From: Castanea sativa
Lineage: Eukaryota > Streptophyta > Magnoliopsida > Fagales > Fagaceae
Reading direction: 5' to 3'
Length of the DNA: 64,000 nucleotides
Assembly: GCF_040712315.1 (NCBI RefSeq)
Contig: NC_134015.1
Location: forward strand, 47,895,964 to 47,959,963
The position numbers were made by a program, and so were the translations under genes. The notes below the pieces were generated by a model that ran no database searches, was not told where the DNA came from, and was given only the letters and a program-made list of their open reading frames with translations. This document shows, piece by piece, positions 1-11,110 of the stretch (the first letter of the stretch is position 1; each line of letters starts with the position of its first letter).

Positions 1-756
1 ATTATTGAACATCCATAAACTTTCCAATCATTTTTCACATCAAAGAGATAATCATTCATTTCACACACATGTTTTTGTAATAAAGGACCCCTTAAGTCAT
101 GATAAGAAGGTCCCTTAAAACCAGGCCCAATAGCTGCTATACTATCTATAGCTTCTTGATAATACACAGAGCGAGCTGCATGGAAAGGTATATTAGCATG
201 GTACCACCACCTTGCAAAATTCATCCTTGCCTTCTCAACCATTTGCTTTGAGGCCAAAGAAGATTTTATGGATGGTTGAGAGCCAGGAATTGTTCTTGGA
301 GCAAAAAAGGATTTAATGTTGGACCTTTCTCCAACTTTTTCTTTCCCTTTGGTGTTATAATTACTAACTGATGAATGACTCTTTGAACCCCCTCTCTCAT
401 TATCTTTATTACCTTCATCATGATCATGATCATCATCATCCTCCTCTAAATCATAGGGATTTGAAATTTGTTTACTAATTCTTCTTTTTTTCTTTTTACT
501 TTTCTTTAAATCTTCAAGCAACTGTTTCATTTGCCATTTAACATCTTCAGACACTTTTTTACATGCTTCAACATCACCCTTAACCCCAGCTAAATGATAC
601 TTGAGCCTAGTAATTCCTCCCCCCCCTTATCATTTTAGAACAAAAAATACACTGGGTGTTATTCCTCGCATCCGGCACAGCACGGCCATAAGCCCATGCT
701 GGATCCTCGGATCTTACAACCGGGCCAGACGCTACACTTGATTGATTTTCAGTCAT
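1..756 (-). pseudogene. hAT transposase (BED finger, DUF659 type), N-terminal part, frameshifted
   Basis: Reading from the ATG at 756 gives a BED-type zinc finger (CIFCSKM, then the LKYHLAG helix and a distal Cys). An acidic and lysine-rich linker follows, then the start of the DUF659 region (ARWWYHANIPFHAARS near 160-230). That order is standard for plant hAT-like transposases. A run of eight G (complement of 619-626) throws the frame inside the zinc finger; seven G would keep it open, so this is either a real one-base insertion or a homopolymer sequencing error. The frame is open from there to the window edge. The catalytic core and dimerisation region are not in the window. Confidence 0.75.
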
Positions 757-1776
757 AATTCACACTGCATATATACCATCAATTATTTGTTAATAATTCT
801 AAGTTATCTTTTTATTAATAATAATACTAAGTTGTAAATTACTAATACTATCCCAATATCTCTAGCTAACCAAAATCAAGAATGAAATAACAATTCATGA
901 ACACAGTAATCTAATTCATGAACACAGTAATCAATTTGTAAAATTTTACCTGAGGCTGAGAGTGAGAAACAGAGTGGCTGAGAGTGAGAAACAGAGTAGC
1001 CGAGAGACACAAGGTCTCGAGAGACAAGAGAGTTCGAGAGACACGAACGTAACATCAACACTATAATTTTTAATTTCTTCTTGTACTTTTTTTTGAATAA
1101 ACCGAAAAAAAAAAATCACTTCATAAAAATCCCTTTTTTCCAAATATATAATCTAATGCTAAATTATGTGGGATGGCGTATTCTCGTACGTAATAGAATG
1201 CAATGCAACCTATTTTTTTCTACTTTTCAATTTCTTCATTATTATCCAAACAAATAACAATAATATCAAACTCATTCCCATCTCCATTAGTGTATACAAA
1301 ATCATCATCATATATTAAATATCAAACAAATAAACACAAAATTAACTTAAATATTGGAATTATAGTTATTATATTATATATACTCCTATGAATCACAGAT
1401 TTTTACACATTAAAAACCAAAAAAAAAAAAGCAAAAAATCGAACCAAAGCAAAAAAAAAAAAAAAAAAAAACAGAACATACCAGTTCCGAAGAGTAAGAA
1501 GCAGAGGCCAGACCGCCAGACTCCAGAGGCAGAGAGTGAGACGAAGAGAGAAGTGAGACGCAGAGAGAACAAAGAAGTGTGACGCGGAGAGAAGTCGAAC
1601 AGAGAAGTGAGACTGTGAGACCGAGAGAGAAACGAAGAAGAAAAAGAGAGAAGAGAAAGAAAGAAGGGCTGCGGCAACAGAATAGGGAATTAGGGATTTT
1701 AGGGTTAGGTAGAATGACCAGATTGCCCTTTAAAAAAATTCAAAATTACAACAAAAAAAAAATTTCGATCCTGTAC

Positions 1777-1880
1777 TCATGTACCGGCCAGAAAGGCCGG
1801 TACAAGGCCGGTACACCCGGTATCATACCCGGTACGGTATGGGGGATGTACCTGTACCGGCCGGTACGGTACGAAATCCT
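1777..1880. repeat. Subterminal GGCCGGTAC repeat cluster of the hAT element
   Basis: About 100 bases contain many copies, in both orientations, of GGCCGGTAC, CCGGTACGG and GTACCGG, making several short palindromes. hAT transposases bind clusters of short subterminal motifs near the ends, so these are probably binding sites. The position just inside the inferred terminus supports that. Confidence 0.6.
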
Positions 1881-2080
1881 CCCCACTGCTTGTGACCAAT
1901 ACCATTTCATTTGGTCTATTTCTTATTAAATTTTCTATTCATCAATTTTTTATTAGTATCTTTTTGTTACTTGCTATGATACTATCTATTTATTTATTAA
2001 ATTGAAATATTTGTAGGTAACATCGAAATTTTTTAAACAACATTTTATGAGTGTCATTGATAATGCTTTCATTTATCATA

Positions 2081-2163
2081 TTTCACATGGATAGCATGCT
2101 TCACCTTCCTAGGCCAGTCCATTGCCATTTCCTTAGCTTATCAGTAAAAGGATATGCTCATCA
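2081..2163 (-). pseudogene. Nucleoredoxin-like fragment (linker before the DC1 domain)
   Basis: On the minus strand the sequence reads MAMDWPRKVKHA, with PFTD upstream. It closely matches the segment between the last thioredoxin module and the DC1 zinc domain in the two larger copies (about 3240-3310 and 22070-22140). No other exon is visible around it. It is an orphan scrap of the same family, about 0.8 kb downstream of pseudogene A. Confidence 0.6.
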
Positions 2164-2432
2164 GTTATCCAAATTTTATATACTTTTTAATGATATATAA
2201 AATGTTATAAATAATTTTTAATAAAAAATTTATATTTTTGCTAACTTATCTTTTGAATTCTTGAGAAAAATTTTATTGCTTTTATTTTGGTGCAATAGAA
2301 ATGATATATATTACATTTGTGAATTGTGATCGTCCTTCTAATAAATGAAATTATGACTATAAAATACATTACTATTTATTAAATTAGTTTAAACTGCAAA
2401 TAAATTTAATGAGACCACCTTAAAAATATTAT

Positions 2433-2460
2433 TACCTGTTACGCGCGGGTCTACAACTAG
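2433..2460 (+). mobile_element. Helitron 3' terminus (hairpin plus CTAG)
   Basis: The bases ACCTGTTACGCGCGGGT form a short GC-rich hairpin, followed about ten bases later by CTAG and then T. This is the canonical Helitron 3' end (hairpin, CTRR, insertion before T). No matching 5' end beginning TC was found, so only the terminus is called; the element body may be the AT-rich DNA to the left. Confidence 0.45.
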
Positions 2461-2994
2461 TAATATTTAACAATCAAAGATAACAACTTAAAAAACAAAA
2501 CTAAGTCACCTTCGATCCCAAAGTAGAATTCTAAAAAATACAAAAATTCATTAACTTGAAGTATAGATGTAACAAAAATAAAAATAAAAATCCACCAAAA
2601 ATGAAAATAAATTGAGAGAGATGTAAAAAGCAGTCGTTTATCTTCAACATATATACCTTTATTTTTACCAAGCAGATGCTTCTTTTTGTGAACCTGAACT
2701 AAGATTGATGAAATGTAGCTTATACCCAACGATGCACGTTTGTTGTTTGATGAAAGTCCTAATTTGAAATCGGTTTCATGGAATTTGATTCTTTGCAGGT
2801 TATGTTCAGGTATGGAATGTGGAGAATACCATGTATATTTATGAGCTTAGCAGAAAAAAAAAAATTTCAAAAAAAAAAAAATCTTGCAGTGAGTTTCCAA
2901 AAGATTCTCTATCTTTTATTTTATTTGTTTTTGTTTCCATCTTCATAATTTGAAATAATATCATAGAGCAAAGAAAACAGTACTCTTCATGGTT
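2461..2994. other. Noncoding AT-rich stretch
   Basis: A-runs near 2850-2880 and general AT-rich DNA, with no gene, RNA or terminal repeat that I can support. The right part (from about 2900) is probably the 3' flank of nucleoredoxin pseudogene A, since a similar stretch lies at 21760-21840 beside copy B. Confidence 0.5.
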
Positions 2995-5900
2995 TTAAGT
3001 ATGATCATCCATTATACATGGTCTTTCAGCCTTTGGGCTAGAAAAATAATATTCACGAGGCAACTCACATTTTTTGGCACCAACGTCTTTCCCTAAAGCA
3101 CAATTAGGATGGTATTTAGAATTACACCCCTGACAACAGTAAGTCCACAACACTCCAAATGTGCACTCTTTGCAATTGTATAGCATAATGTTTTGGAGCA
3201 CTAGATCATAATTCCCATGGAGACCATGCTTCAACTTCCAAGGCCAGTCCATTAGCATTTCCTCACTCTGTGCTTAAGTTCTATTATATGCTCATCAGTA
3301 AAAGGACATGCATCAGCACCATATGACAAAATAAGATCTTTGGCTGTCCTTGTTATGAGGTGGTCATTTGGTCCAAGAGCTATCATAGCAGGGTAATCAA
3401 CATACTTCTGGATTTGGAAAGCAAGTTGTGCATGATGTATCCCGCCTGTCGCCACGCCAGAATCCTAGCCATGGGACTCTTAAATATAAATGATCAAAAG
3501 CAAAACCTTCATCTAAGTGTGTATTACTTCAAATGCATCATCCTTTGCCTTAATTTCTTTATATGCTTTGATCAGCAAGTCTACCACCATCTCAGTCTCA
3601 AAATTACCAGATGCGTCAGAATCTGAGAAAAAAAAGGAGAATGTTCTTACCCACGAGGTCAATCACTGGAAACTGCCATGAATGTAAATGCAATTGTCAA
3701 TAACAATGAAGGAAGAGAGAGAGAGAGGGTGCCCAACATCATATTAAAGTAACCGTTTGAAGAATGTAATGAACAGATGGAAAAATAATCTTACCTTGGC
3801 TCCATCTTTATTAATCACAAAATCTTTCTCCCATGAAATCAAAACTGACTCAAGTGTCTGTTCTTCAACTCTTGCTCTTACCATCCCTGCAAGCTCTGCA
3901 TATCTTTCTGAGGTAAATGGGAAAGCATTGTATCCATACTTTTCAATGAAGCTGACAGCATTTGAACTAACTATCTTTCCGTCTGGGCCAAAAATCATTA
4001 GAACAGTTTCATGTAGAATGTGAAAATAACAAGCCAATTTCTCACGGCATTTGCCCTTGTATGGCACTGAAAATCATTGTGTGCCTCCAAAATATTTCTT
4101 GAAATCATAGTAAAACTAACACAATCTCAAAATTCACTTCCTTTTCTTCGAGTTCTCATAAAGGTTTATGACTTCACAATAAAAGTCATCTTTTTCGGTG
4201 GTAGTTTTGTATCTTGAAGAGAAGAAATATAGTCCTACAATTTTCCCTTCAGAGATAGGTACCTATTATAGACTGCCAAACAGAGAAAGGTTTTATTCTC
4301 AGTATAGAAATGAAAGAGGGTTAAGAAATAAAACAGAAAACCCCACATACCTTATTTCGGTTATGTGATATCAGAAAATCACATGAGCACGAGCAAAAAG
4401 CAGATCTCAGTGACTGTTCTGTTGTGTATACTTCATCTTCCTTCACAATATTTTTTAAGTAATCCTTCAAAGCACATTCTGGATGCAAATAAAAATTGAA
4501 TTCTTTGCAAAAATATGTCCAACCACGGGCATACTCATTGGGCCAAATTTTGCATAAACGTCTCATAGAACATTTGTGAGAACCCTTGCGGGTTAGCACA
4601 ATGTCATAGGTACGGGTTACTGCTTCACAGTATTCACTATGCAACTCTTCTTCAGGCCAATCCTTTGCCATCTGCACAAAACGTGCCTCAATATCCCTCA
4701 AATGATCATCAGTGAAAGGAAAAGCTTCCGCCCCATGAGTGGTCAAAATATCCCATGCATCTTCTTTTCTTAGTGTGAGCCCTGTTGGTCCAAGAACTAT
4801 AAACACTGTTTCCGTAGAACTTGAATTTGCGACTCAGGGATTTTATTCTCTCATCACCAAAGGGTACTATCAGCCCTGGAAAGGTTAAACAAATGTACCA
4901 GGGTGGATAATAATTAAGATCATAACGACAATCAATATTGTTAGGGACTAAAATCATTTCAAATGCATCATCTTTCTCTTTAATCTCATCGTACAATTCT
5001 GTTAGCTCTTGCACAATGGAGTCAGCATTTTCACTACACCTTTCTAGAAAGTCAAGAAGGATGGTCTTCCCCACAAGATCAGACACAGGAACCATTTTCT
5101 TTGAACTAAAATCAGACACTGGTACCTAAAAAAGATAAGTTAAAATGATTATAAACAAGTGTCACTGCAATTTGTGCGGCTATTCTTTAAACAAACTCTT
5201 TCAATTAATTTGTGAAACATTTGGCGTGTGTACTCCATGAAAGAGGAATTTGTATGCATGTTTCTTTCTCTGTCTCTCACTCTACTTGTTAGACCATTTC
5301 ACTTTTTGATTTTAGCAACTGGATAAAAATAATTTCTGAATAGAATAATTAAACAAAATGGTAACCGATCAATTAATCTCTAAATATCTCACCTTAGTAT
5401 CACCATCCCCAAGCAAAAAATCATGGTTCCCTGAAACCAAAAGTGACTTGAGCATTTGAGTTTCCTGTTTTGCCTTACCTACCTCCTCCAGCTCTGCCAA
5501 CCTTTCTAGCGTGAAAGGATAGGCTTCAACTCCATGTTCTTCAACAACTTCTGCTGCATTTTGGTTTAAAATTTTTCCATCACTGCCAATTATAACTAGG
5601 ATTGGTGGGCGTGCTGGGGTATGGTACATTGTAGTTGGTTTGAAACCAAAGTAGCGAGCTAGCTTCTTGCATCTACTGTCCTGGTAGGACAAGGCATACC
5701 AGGGCATGCTTTCAAAGTCTTGCTTGTATAAGCTATCGTTTCCATTTTCATTCTATAAGCATACAAACACAATCTCAAAGTTTTCTCCTCTCTCCTTTAA
5801 AATCTTGTAGACTTCAACCAGACTAGGGGTGAATTCAAACAATGGTCTTTCTACAGACCGAATATGCAGACCAACCATCTTCCCATCAAGCTCAGAAACA

Positions 5901-6913
5901 GGTACCTTGCATATTTGTTACAACAAATAAAATTGAAATAGTGTTGATGACAAAAATTCAATAACCACACCATGTAGCATAACAAAATCATAGGTAAGTC
6001 AAATGAACTAATTTGACTTTGATTGAATTCTCTCATGATTCAAGAACACATTTTGAAGAAAAATTATACCTTTTGGTCATCATTTGTAATTACAAAGTCC
6101 AGTGAGCGTAAGACAAACAAAGACATCAAGGACTGGTCTTTCTGTGCAGCTACTGCTTGCTCCTCAATCTCTTTGATCCTTTGTGGAGTAAAAGGGTAAG
6201 CTTCTATTCCATATTCTTTTACGGCTTCAAATGCATTTTTGCACAAGACCTTCCCACTTGCATCAACTATCACAATGTTGACTATTCCAGCCATCTTAAG
6301 CTCTTCCCAAATGCGCATTTGGGTTTCATGCTCAGTATTTGGGACTGCAAGCCATGGCATATACGATAACTCCTCATGGAATGTCCCATAATCGAATCTT
6401 GAACTGTACACAACCTTGAATTCGCCTCTCGGAGAGAACTCATTGTAGGTTTCTACCTAATTAAGAAAATATTGTTGATGCTGAGGAGGTGGGAAAGAGC
6501 CACATAAAATGGCAATGATCTTTCCACTCAAGCTATCAATTTTAACCTGTGAGTTTCAAAATTGGGTTAATTACTAAAATATTGTACATTTCTGCATCAT
6601 TCTAAGGTGTAGAATCCTACAAATATTAATAAGGAAGAGTGTTAAACATAAAATAATATTTATGATGGTACCAGGTTTTTGAACATACAAGTACAAAAGA
6701 CTTTTTCTTAAATTTGCAAGATTGTCATTCTCAAATAATAATAATAATATTAATAATATTACATCAAAATTTTATCTGAGAGGCAAAGTTATAAAGAATT
6801 AGTACCTGTTCTCCATTGTTTCGGATGAGGAAGTCCCTTTGGGGAGTAGGAAGGAGCGATTTGACGTCACACTGAAATTCACAATCTAGTACTGATACCC
6901 CTTCACCCTCCAT
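2995..6913 (-). pseudogene. NRX1-like: Nucleoredoxin-like pseudogene A: five thioredoxin-like modules and two DC1 domains
   Basis: Six exons are recognisable: 6806-6913, 6070-6546, 5394-5905, 4351-5125, 3795-4262 and 2995-3665. The first reads MEGEGVSVLD and ends NNGEQ, the usual nucleoredoxin start. Then come modules 1, 2 and 3 (each with a MPW or equivalent motif, a GxxGK strand and YPFT) and a Cys/His-rich DC1 tail. A linker and two more modules with a second DC1 tail (HPNCAL) follow, whereas plant NRX1 has three modules and one tail. Lesions are in-frame TAG in module 1 (about 6460) and module 2 (about 5755), a frameshift near 4805, and further stops and frameshifts in exons five and six. 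The WCGPC and WCPPC active sites expected in modules 1 and 3 are absent throughout. Transcription is possible but a disulfide reductase is not. Confidence 0.8.
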
Positions 6914-7632
6914 GCTCCTTTGTTTGCCTACTTCCAAAATGCAAAAACTGTCCTTCCAGTTGATTATTTAGTTCCAAATGATAAACTCAAATGCTCAATT
7001 TAGTTGCAAGCCCTGTTTACCCATTAACAGAATTTGATGCAATCAATTAATTTTAGTTCAATTTATAGAGGATTTTCAATATGAGCAGCACATGGTATAT
7101 ATGGGAACAAAAATCCTCAATTCTATTTTATGCCTTTTGCCCCTGATTTTGCTTTCCTTTTACTAGTGATTGCGCCTTTTTTTTTTTTTTTTTTGTAAAT
7201 TAGTATATTAGGTAGAAGTAACAGTTTAACAAAAAAGCAAAATCATAAATCATAAACCTGGAAAAAAAAAGTTGTTTTGCCTCCATTTATTGCTAATCAA
7301 TAGACATTATTAGTAAAATAATGAATAGCATTTTATTTCTTTTATTTTAATTAATAATATTATATAAAATACCTATAAAAATATCAATATATTAATATAA
7401 TTTATATATTACATAAAAGATTGTTATATAAAACTTGAGATTATTCTACTTTATATAAAATTATAAAATTATAATATTTATATTATTTATATTATTCTTA
7501 ATGTGAACGAAGAAAAAGACATGATAGTAAAATAAAAAAAAAAATTAAAAATGAGATACAAATGATGGGAAGATGAAAAACACACCGTCGCACGCACATA
7601 TAGGTTTGTTTTAAATTTAGAGTGTTAATTTT
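6914..7632. other. Upstream flank of pseudogene A, no gene seen
   Basis: AT-rich DNA with T and A runs. It would have held the promoter of the nucleoredoxin-like gene; no convincing TATA box or other site could be assigned. Confidence 0.4.
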
Positions 7633-7640
7633 TACCATGT

Positions 7641-7798
7641 TTTGTTTTTTTTTGAGAGAGTTTCAACTTATGGCATCCGCTCCTGATGATGCTCTTTATT
7701 AGACCAAGACACCGATTAGTTTTTTGTGTAGGCGAGGATTGAACCTTATCTCTTATTTAACCATTAAAGATTTTACTAGTTGAGCTAATTAAAACCCA
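7641..7798 (-). mobile_element. tRNA-derived SINE (Au-like) with target site duplications
   Basis: Read on the minus strand, it starts near the tRNA-like head, with an A box (TTAGCTCAACTAGTAAAA) and a B box (GGTTCAATCC). It continues through a conserved body and ends in GAGAG followed by an A-rich tail (T-run at 7641-7652 on the plus strand). The flanks are an exact 8-base direct repeat TACCATGT at 7633-7640 and 7799-7806. Body and ends recall the Au SINE family of flowering plants; that name is from memory. The perfect duplication indicates a fairly young or well-preserved insertion. Confidence 0.85.
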
Positions 7799-8059
7799 TA
7801 CCATGTATGTTAGTAGTGAGTTTCAATAAGAATGTATAAAACAATATATAACCATTTTTTAGGAGGTTGCACTTGTAGAAAACATAAATAAATTTTCGTA
7901 TTTGAAACATGAAAGGAAAGAGTTGTATAATTTAGAGATGAACATAAAAATTTCTAGCCAAATATTGGATACAAATTTTTTGACAAAACTATTAGAAACT
8001 TTCATATTGATAAGGCTAATTTTAAAAAGGTGTTAAACTCGTTCACATGAAATAAAGTT

Positions 8060-8697
8060 GTCGGTCTCAAAGAACCCATCAGCTATACTATGCATTCAAA
8101 GAAGAAAACGACGATAATGTGAGGCCGACGAATCCTTTTCCAAGCTGATGACCTCACCCCCAACTCGACGACTTCACCTCGAGGCCGACGACTCCACCTC
8201 AAAGCCAACGACATTTGGGTGGACGACCGGAACACCTAGACGTGGTAAGAAACTGATGAAAGGAAGCTGACGGGAATAAAGAAGCCTTAGACGGATCCAG
8301 CATGACTTTGCTTAGACTCCACGAATAAGTATATAAGGAAACACTTTGTACCCCATGGTTAACCCTAATCAAGAAGGATCCCTATAAGGAAATGATCTCA
8401 CACTATACGCATATTAATGAGGATCTTCCCTACAAGGAAAGACCCTCTCCGCCAAGAAACGAATGTTAGTTCTACGCTAATATAAAAACCCTCAAACCCT
8501 CACAAACCAAAGTACGCACAATTTTTCTAAAGCTCATACTCTCTAACATTGTTGGAGTTCTCTTCTGATTTAACCTTAGGAAGGTTTTTGGCCAATACCC
8601 CACCGTTGTCCTTTGATTGGTTCTTCTCTTTATTCTTCAAGTGTACCCATTGACACATGTGTGGACGATCAACTCACTGACGATTTTTGTGCATCAT
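8060..8697 (+). mobile_element. Probable solo LTR of a Ty3/gypsy element
   Basis: A GC-richer block stands out in AT-rich surroundings. It has repeated short GACGA/GCCGACGA motifs on the left and a promoter-like centre (ATATAAAAACCCTC near 8480). A leader-like stretch follows and it ends about GTGCATCATCACA. No internal retroelement sequence or primer binding site follows, so a solo LTR is the simplest reading. Exact ends and the target duplication were not resolved. Confidence 0.45.
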
Positions 8698-8826
8698 CAC
8701 ATATACACAGTGAATCCCACAATCATGTGCATGCACGTGCACACCCACACACTTTGAATCACAATTGGACAAAAGCTATATTAAATAACAAAATCGAATA
8801 TCACCCACTAATTGATTCTCCAAATT

Positions 8827-8881
8827 AAAAAAAAAAAAAAAAAAAACCCACAAATAAAAACACTAGGGGGGGGGGGGGGGG
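8827..8881. repeat. Adjacent A20 and G16 homopolymer tracts
   Basis: A run of 20 A (8827-8846) is followed 19 bases later by an uninterrupted run of 16 G (8866-8881). G runs this long are rare in plant DNA and can form quadruplexes; they are also a common place for assembly error. Confidence 0.7.
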
Positions 8882-9737
8882 AATTCACATTAACTTCAAA
8901 ATAATAACTACAATTTTTAAACAATACTAAAACTTAAATCGATCTTTTTCCTCAAAATATCGTTCAATCTTGAATTCTATTACATTAATTCTTAAGTTTA
9001 CATATTCCATAATTCACCAATATGAAAGAACGAAAATAATACTAAATGTCCTTAGCCATTATTTTTTTAGGTACAGTATATCATGACCACAAATTTTAGG
9101 TTTTAGATTTTGTTGTTAAATTTTTATAATGGTTTTGAGCTCGCGTATGGATGTGGTATAGCTTTTTTATATATATATTTTTTAAGAAACAAACACATAC
9201 AAAAGGGAGATAAAATAGGTTCTAACACAAAAGCTCGTGTACAGATTTGGTGTAGCTTGTTCGTGTGAAATTGTGAAGAATGACTATATTGTATTGTCCC
9301 ATCCTAATCTGATATGTTAAAAACAAAATCACATTAAAAAAGGTTGAGCTTAGAACGGGTATGGATTAGCACATTTTTGCTTTTAAGTCCAAAAACCTTG
9401 TGTTGAATTGGGTACTTTCTTCTGGGTTGGGTTATTGAGTTCGGATCCAATTTCAATAGATATACGTATACCAAGAAGTATTCTACTTTATACTCCAAAG
9501 TCATAGTTTTTTTTTTTGGATGGGAGTGTAAACTTGTTGAGTATGTTAAAAAGTATGTAATAAGATGGTATTCTCACAATTTGAAATAATATATAAATTA
9601 GGCTTAAATAATTTTTTTTTTGTAATAAATAAGTAAACATCAAAATCATGTTAAATTGTAATATATATATAATCAAAGCTTTTGAAACTTTCACAATTTT
9701 TCACGTCAGTAAAATATTTAAATAAAAATATCATTTT
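8882..9737. other. Noncoding AT-rich stretch
   Basis: No gene or structured element was recognised. Two imperfect copies of a short phrase (GCTCGYGTA...GGTGTAGCTT, near 9135 and 9230) hint at a decayed duplication. Confidence 0.35.
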
Positions 9738-9938
9738 ATTTAAATAAAATTATTATTTTTAGTTCAAATTTAACCAGGAGTGAAGCTCTATCTTTCTAAT
9801 AAGTCAAACTTAAAAACTCAAACTCATCATTATCATTTTTTTTAAAATAAAATTATTGTTGTTTAATCAAAACTTAACAAGGAGTGAAACTCTATCTCTC
9901 TAACAAGTCCAACTTAAACTCAAATTCAAACATTGATA
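9738..9938. repeat. Diverged tandem duplication, about 104 bp per copy
   Basis: Two adjacent copies share AATAAAATTATT, then AACMAGGAGTGAARCTCTATC, then AAGTCMAACTTAAA. They differ at many positions, so the duplication is old. It abuts the inferred 5' end of the small Helitron at 9940. No coding potential. Confidence 0.65.
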
Positions 9939-10313
9939 ATCTATATAAAAACAAAAATTATGATAGGACTCAAAAAAATTATGATAGGGTTTGGTTTTTG
10001 GGTTGAAATTTCTACTAATTATTTTTATATATTATATATGGTAGATCAAACATTCCTATTTTTGTGGAGAAAAATCAAAGATGCAACCTATGTCTTCCAG
10101 CCTAGGGAACGATAAATTTTTATTTAGTATGTTATATATAAGTTTGTTGAATTTGATTTGGTTTTGAAGTAGAATTTGGGGATTCTATAAATTTTGAAGT
10201 TTTAAGTCTTGGAGTTTTTGATATTTGCGTCATAGTAAGTTGATCTAAATTCTTCACCTTAAATGCTTTTTATTTAAGTTCATGTGATTTTTTTGTTTTC
10301 TTATTAAAACTAT

Positions 10314-11063
10314 TGTGGGAGTAGAATGGTTAAAACATGCACTTGGACCTTGGGCCTGATTTGGTGGTGTGAGCCTGTCCGAGCAGAGCTTTTGAGGTCC
10401 ACTAATCAGTTCTTACTAGAAAGGTTGATGAGCTTGTCCGAGGAGGAGCATCTCTTTGGCTGAGTTAATTGAAGATTGCATGACACGTCATGGTGTTTAA
10501 GGAGGGAATTTTGTAAGGTCTGTTGGGTAAAGATATGTTCCATGGTTATAGAGAGGGGGAACATATGAGAAATATCAAGGGGAAAGGCTGCTACCATTGC
10601 ATTAAAGACCCTGCACCTACCTCTTTGGCTGCATTAATGGGGAAATGACCTCTGAATTGAAATGTTCAGCCTTCCAGCCATTGTTTGAAGACTTTCAGAG
10701 GGTGGTGAATGGGACAAGTATCTAAATTGGAGATTTGTGCTACACGTGGAAGAGGATGGGAAAAAGAAGAGGGATATAAAAGAAGTAGAAAGGTATTAGG
10801 AAGAGGAGGGAGCTTTTTCAATTGTAATTGATCTTTAAAAGAACGAAAGGCAATACCAATCATCCTCGGCTCATATCCGAGGAGAATTTCTGTTATTTTT
10901 TATCTATTGATTGTGTAGTTGTGGTAATCTAGCCTGCTTATTTGTTGTCCAATATCCATAAAACTTAGGTTTCAAGCCCACGCTCTACAAATTTGATTGT
11001 ATAATTCTCTTTGGGCCTGAGTCCATCATGTATCTGGGTTCGAGTACAAATTGTGCACTTACA
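10314..11063 (+). repeat. Gypsy 5' LTR
   Basis: 750 bp, TG...CA. It contains a TATA-like GGATATAAAAGAAG near 10773 that probably marks the element promoter. Against the 3' LTR it differs at a few dozen sites by eye, mostly transitions, with T or A usually in this copy. Confidence 0.92.
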
Positions 11064-11085
11064 ATTGGCGCCGTCTATGGGAAAT
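11064..11085 (+). other. Gypsy primer binding site
   Basis: Directly after the LTR comes ATTGGCGCCGTCTATGGGAA. The TGGCGCCG core is the tRNA-complementary site usual in plant Tat and Athila elements. The exact tRNA was not checked. Confidence 0.75.
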
Positions 11086-11110
11086 CTTGTGTTGAAGGAA
11101 TTGGAACACT

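Larger units (their letters stand above)
1..1888 (-). mobile_element. hAT-type DNA transposon, 5' half, cut by the window start
   Basis: This is the promoter side and first coding part of a minus-strand hAT element; the rest lies beyond base 1. The inferred outer end is at 1888, where the reverse complement reads CAGTGGGGAGGATTTCG. That resembles the CAG-type ends of hAT elements and is followed inward by a GGCCGGTAC cluster. The next eight bases outside (1889-1896) would be the target duplication, but the other end is outside the window. Between transposase and terminus lies a GA-rich untranslated leader (about 950-1680) with short tandem duplications. The terminus is inferred from its sequence alone. 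Confidence 0.65.

Noticed and set aside
1203..1700. Short plus-strand genes in the hAT leader
   Set aside because: Low-complexity Lys/Arg/Glu readings of GA-rich and A-rich untranslated DNA.
7641..7798. A tRNA gene
   Set aside because: A and B boxes are present but no cloverleaf can be closed; the long body, tail and exact target duplication show a SINE.
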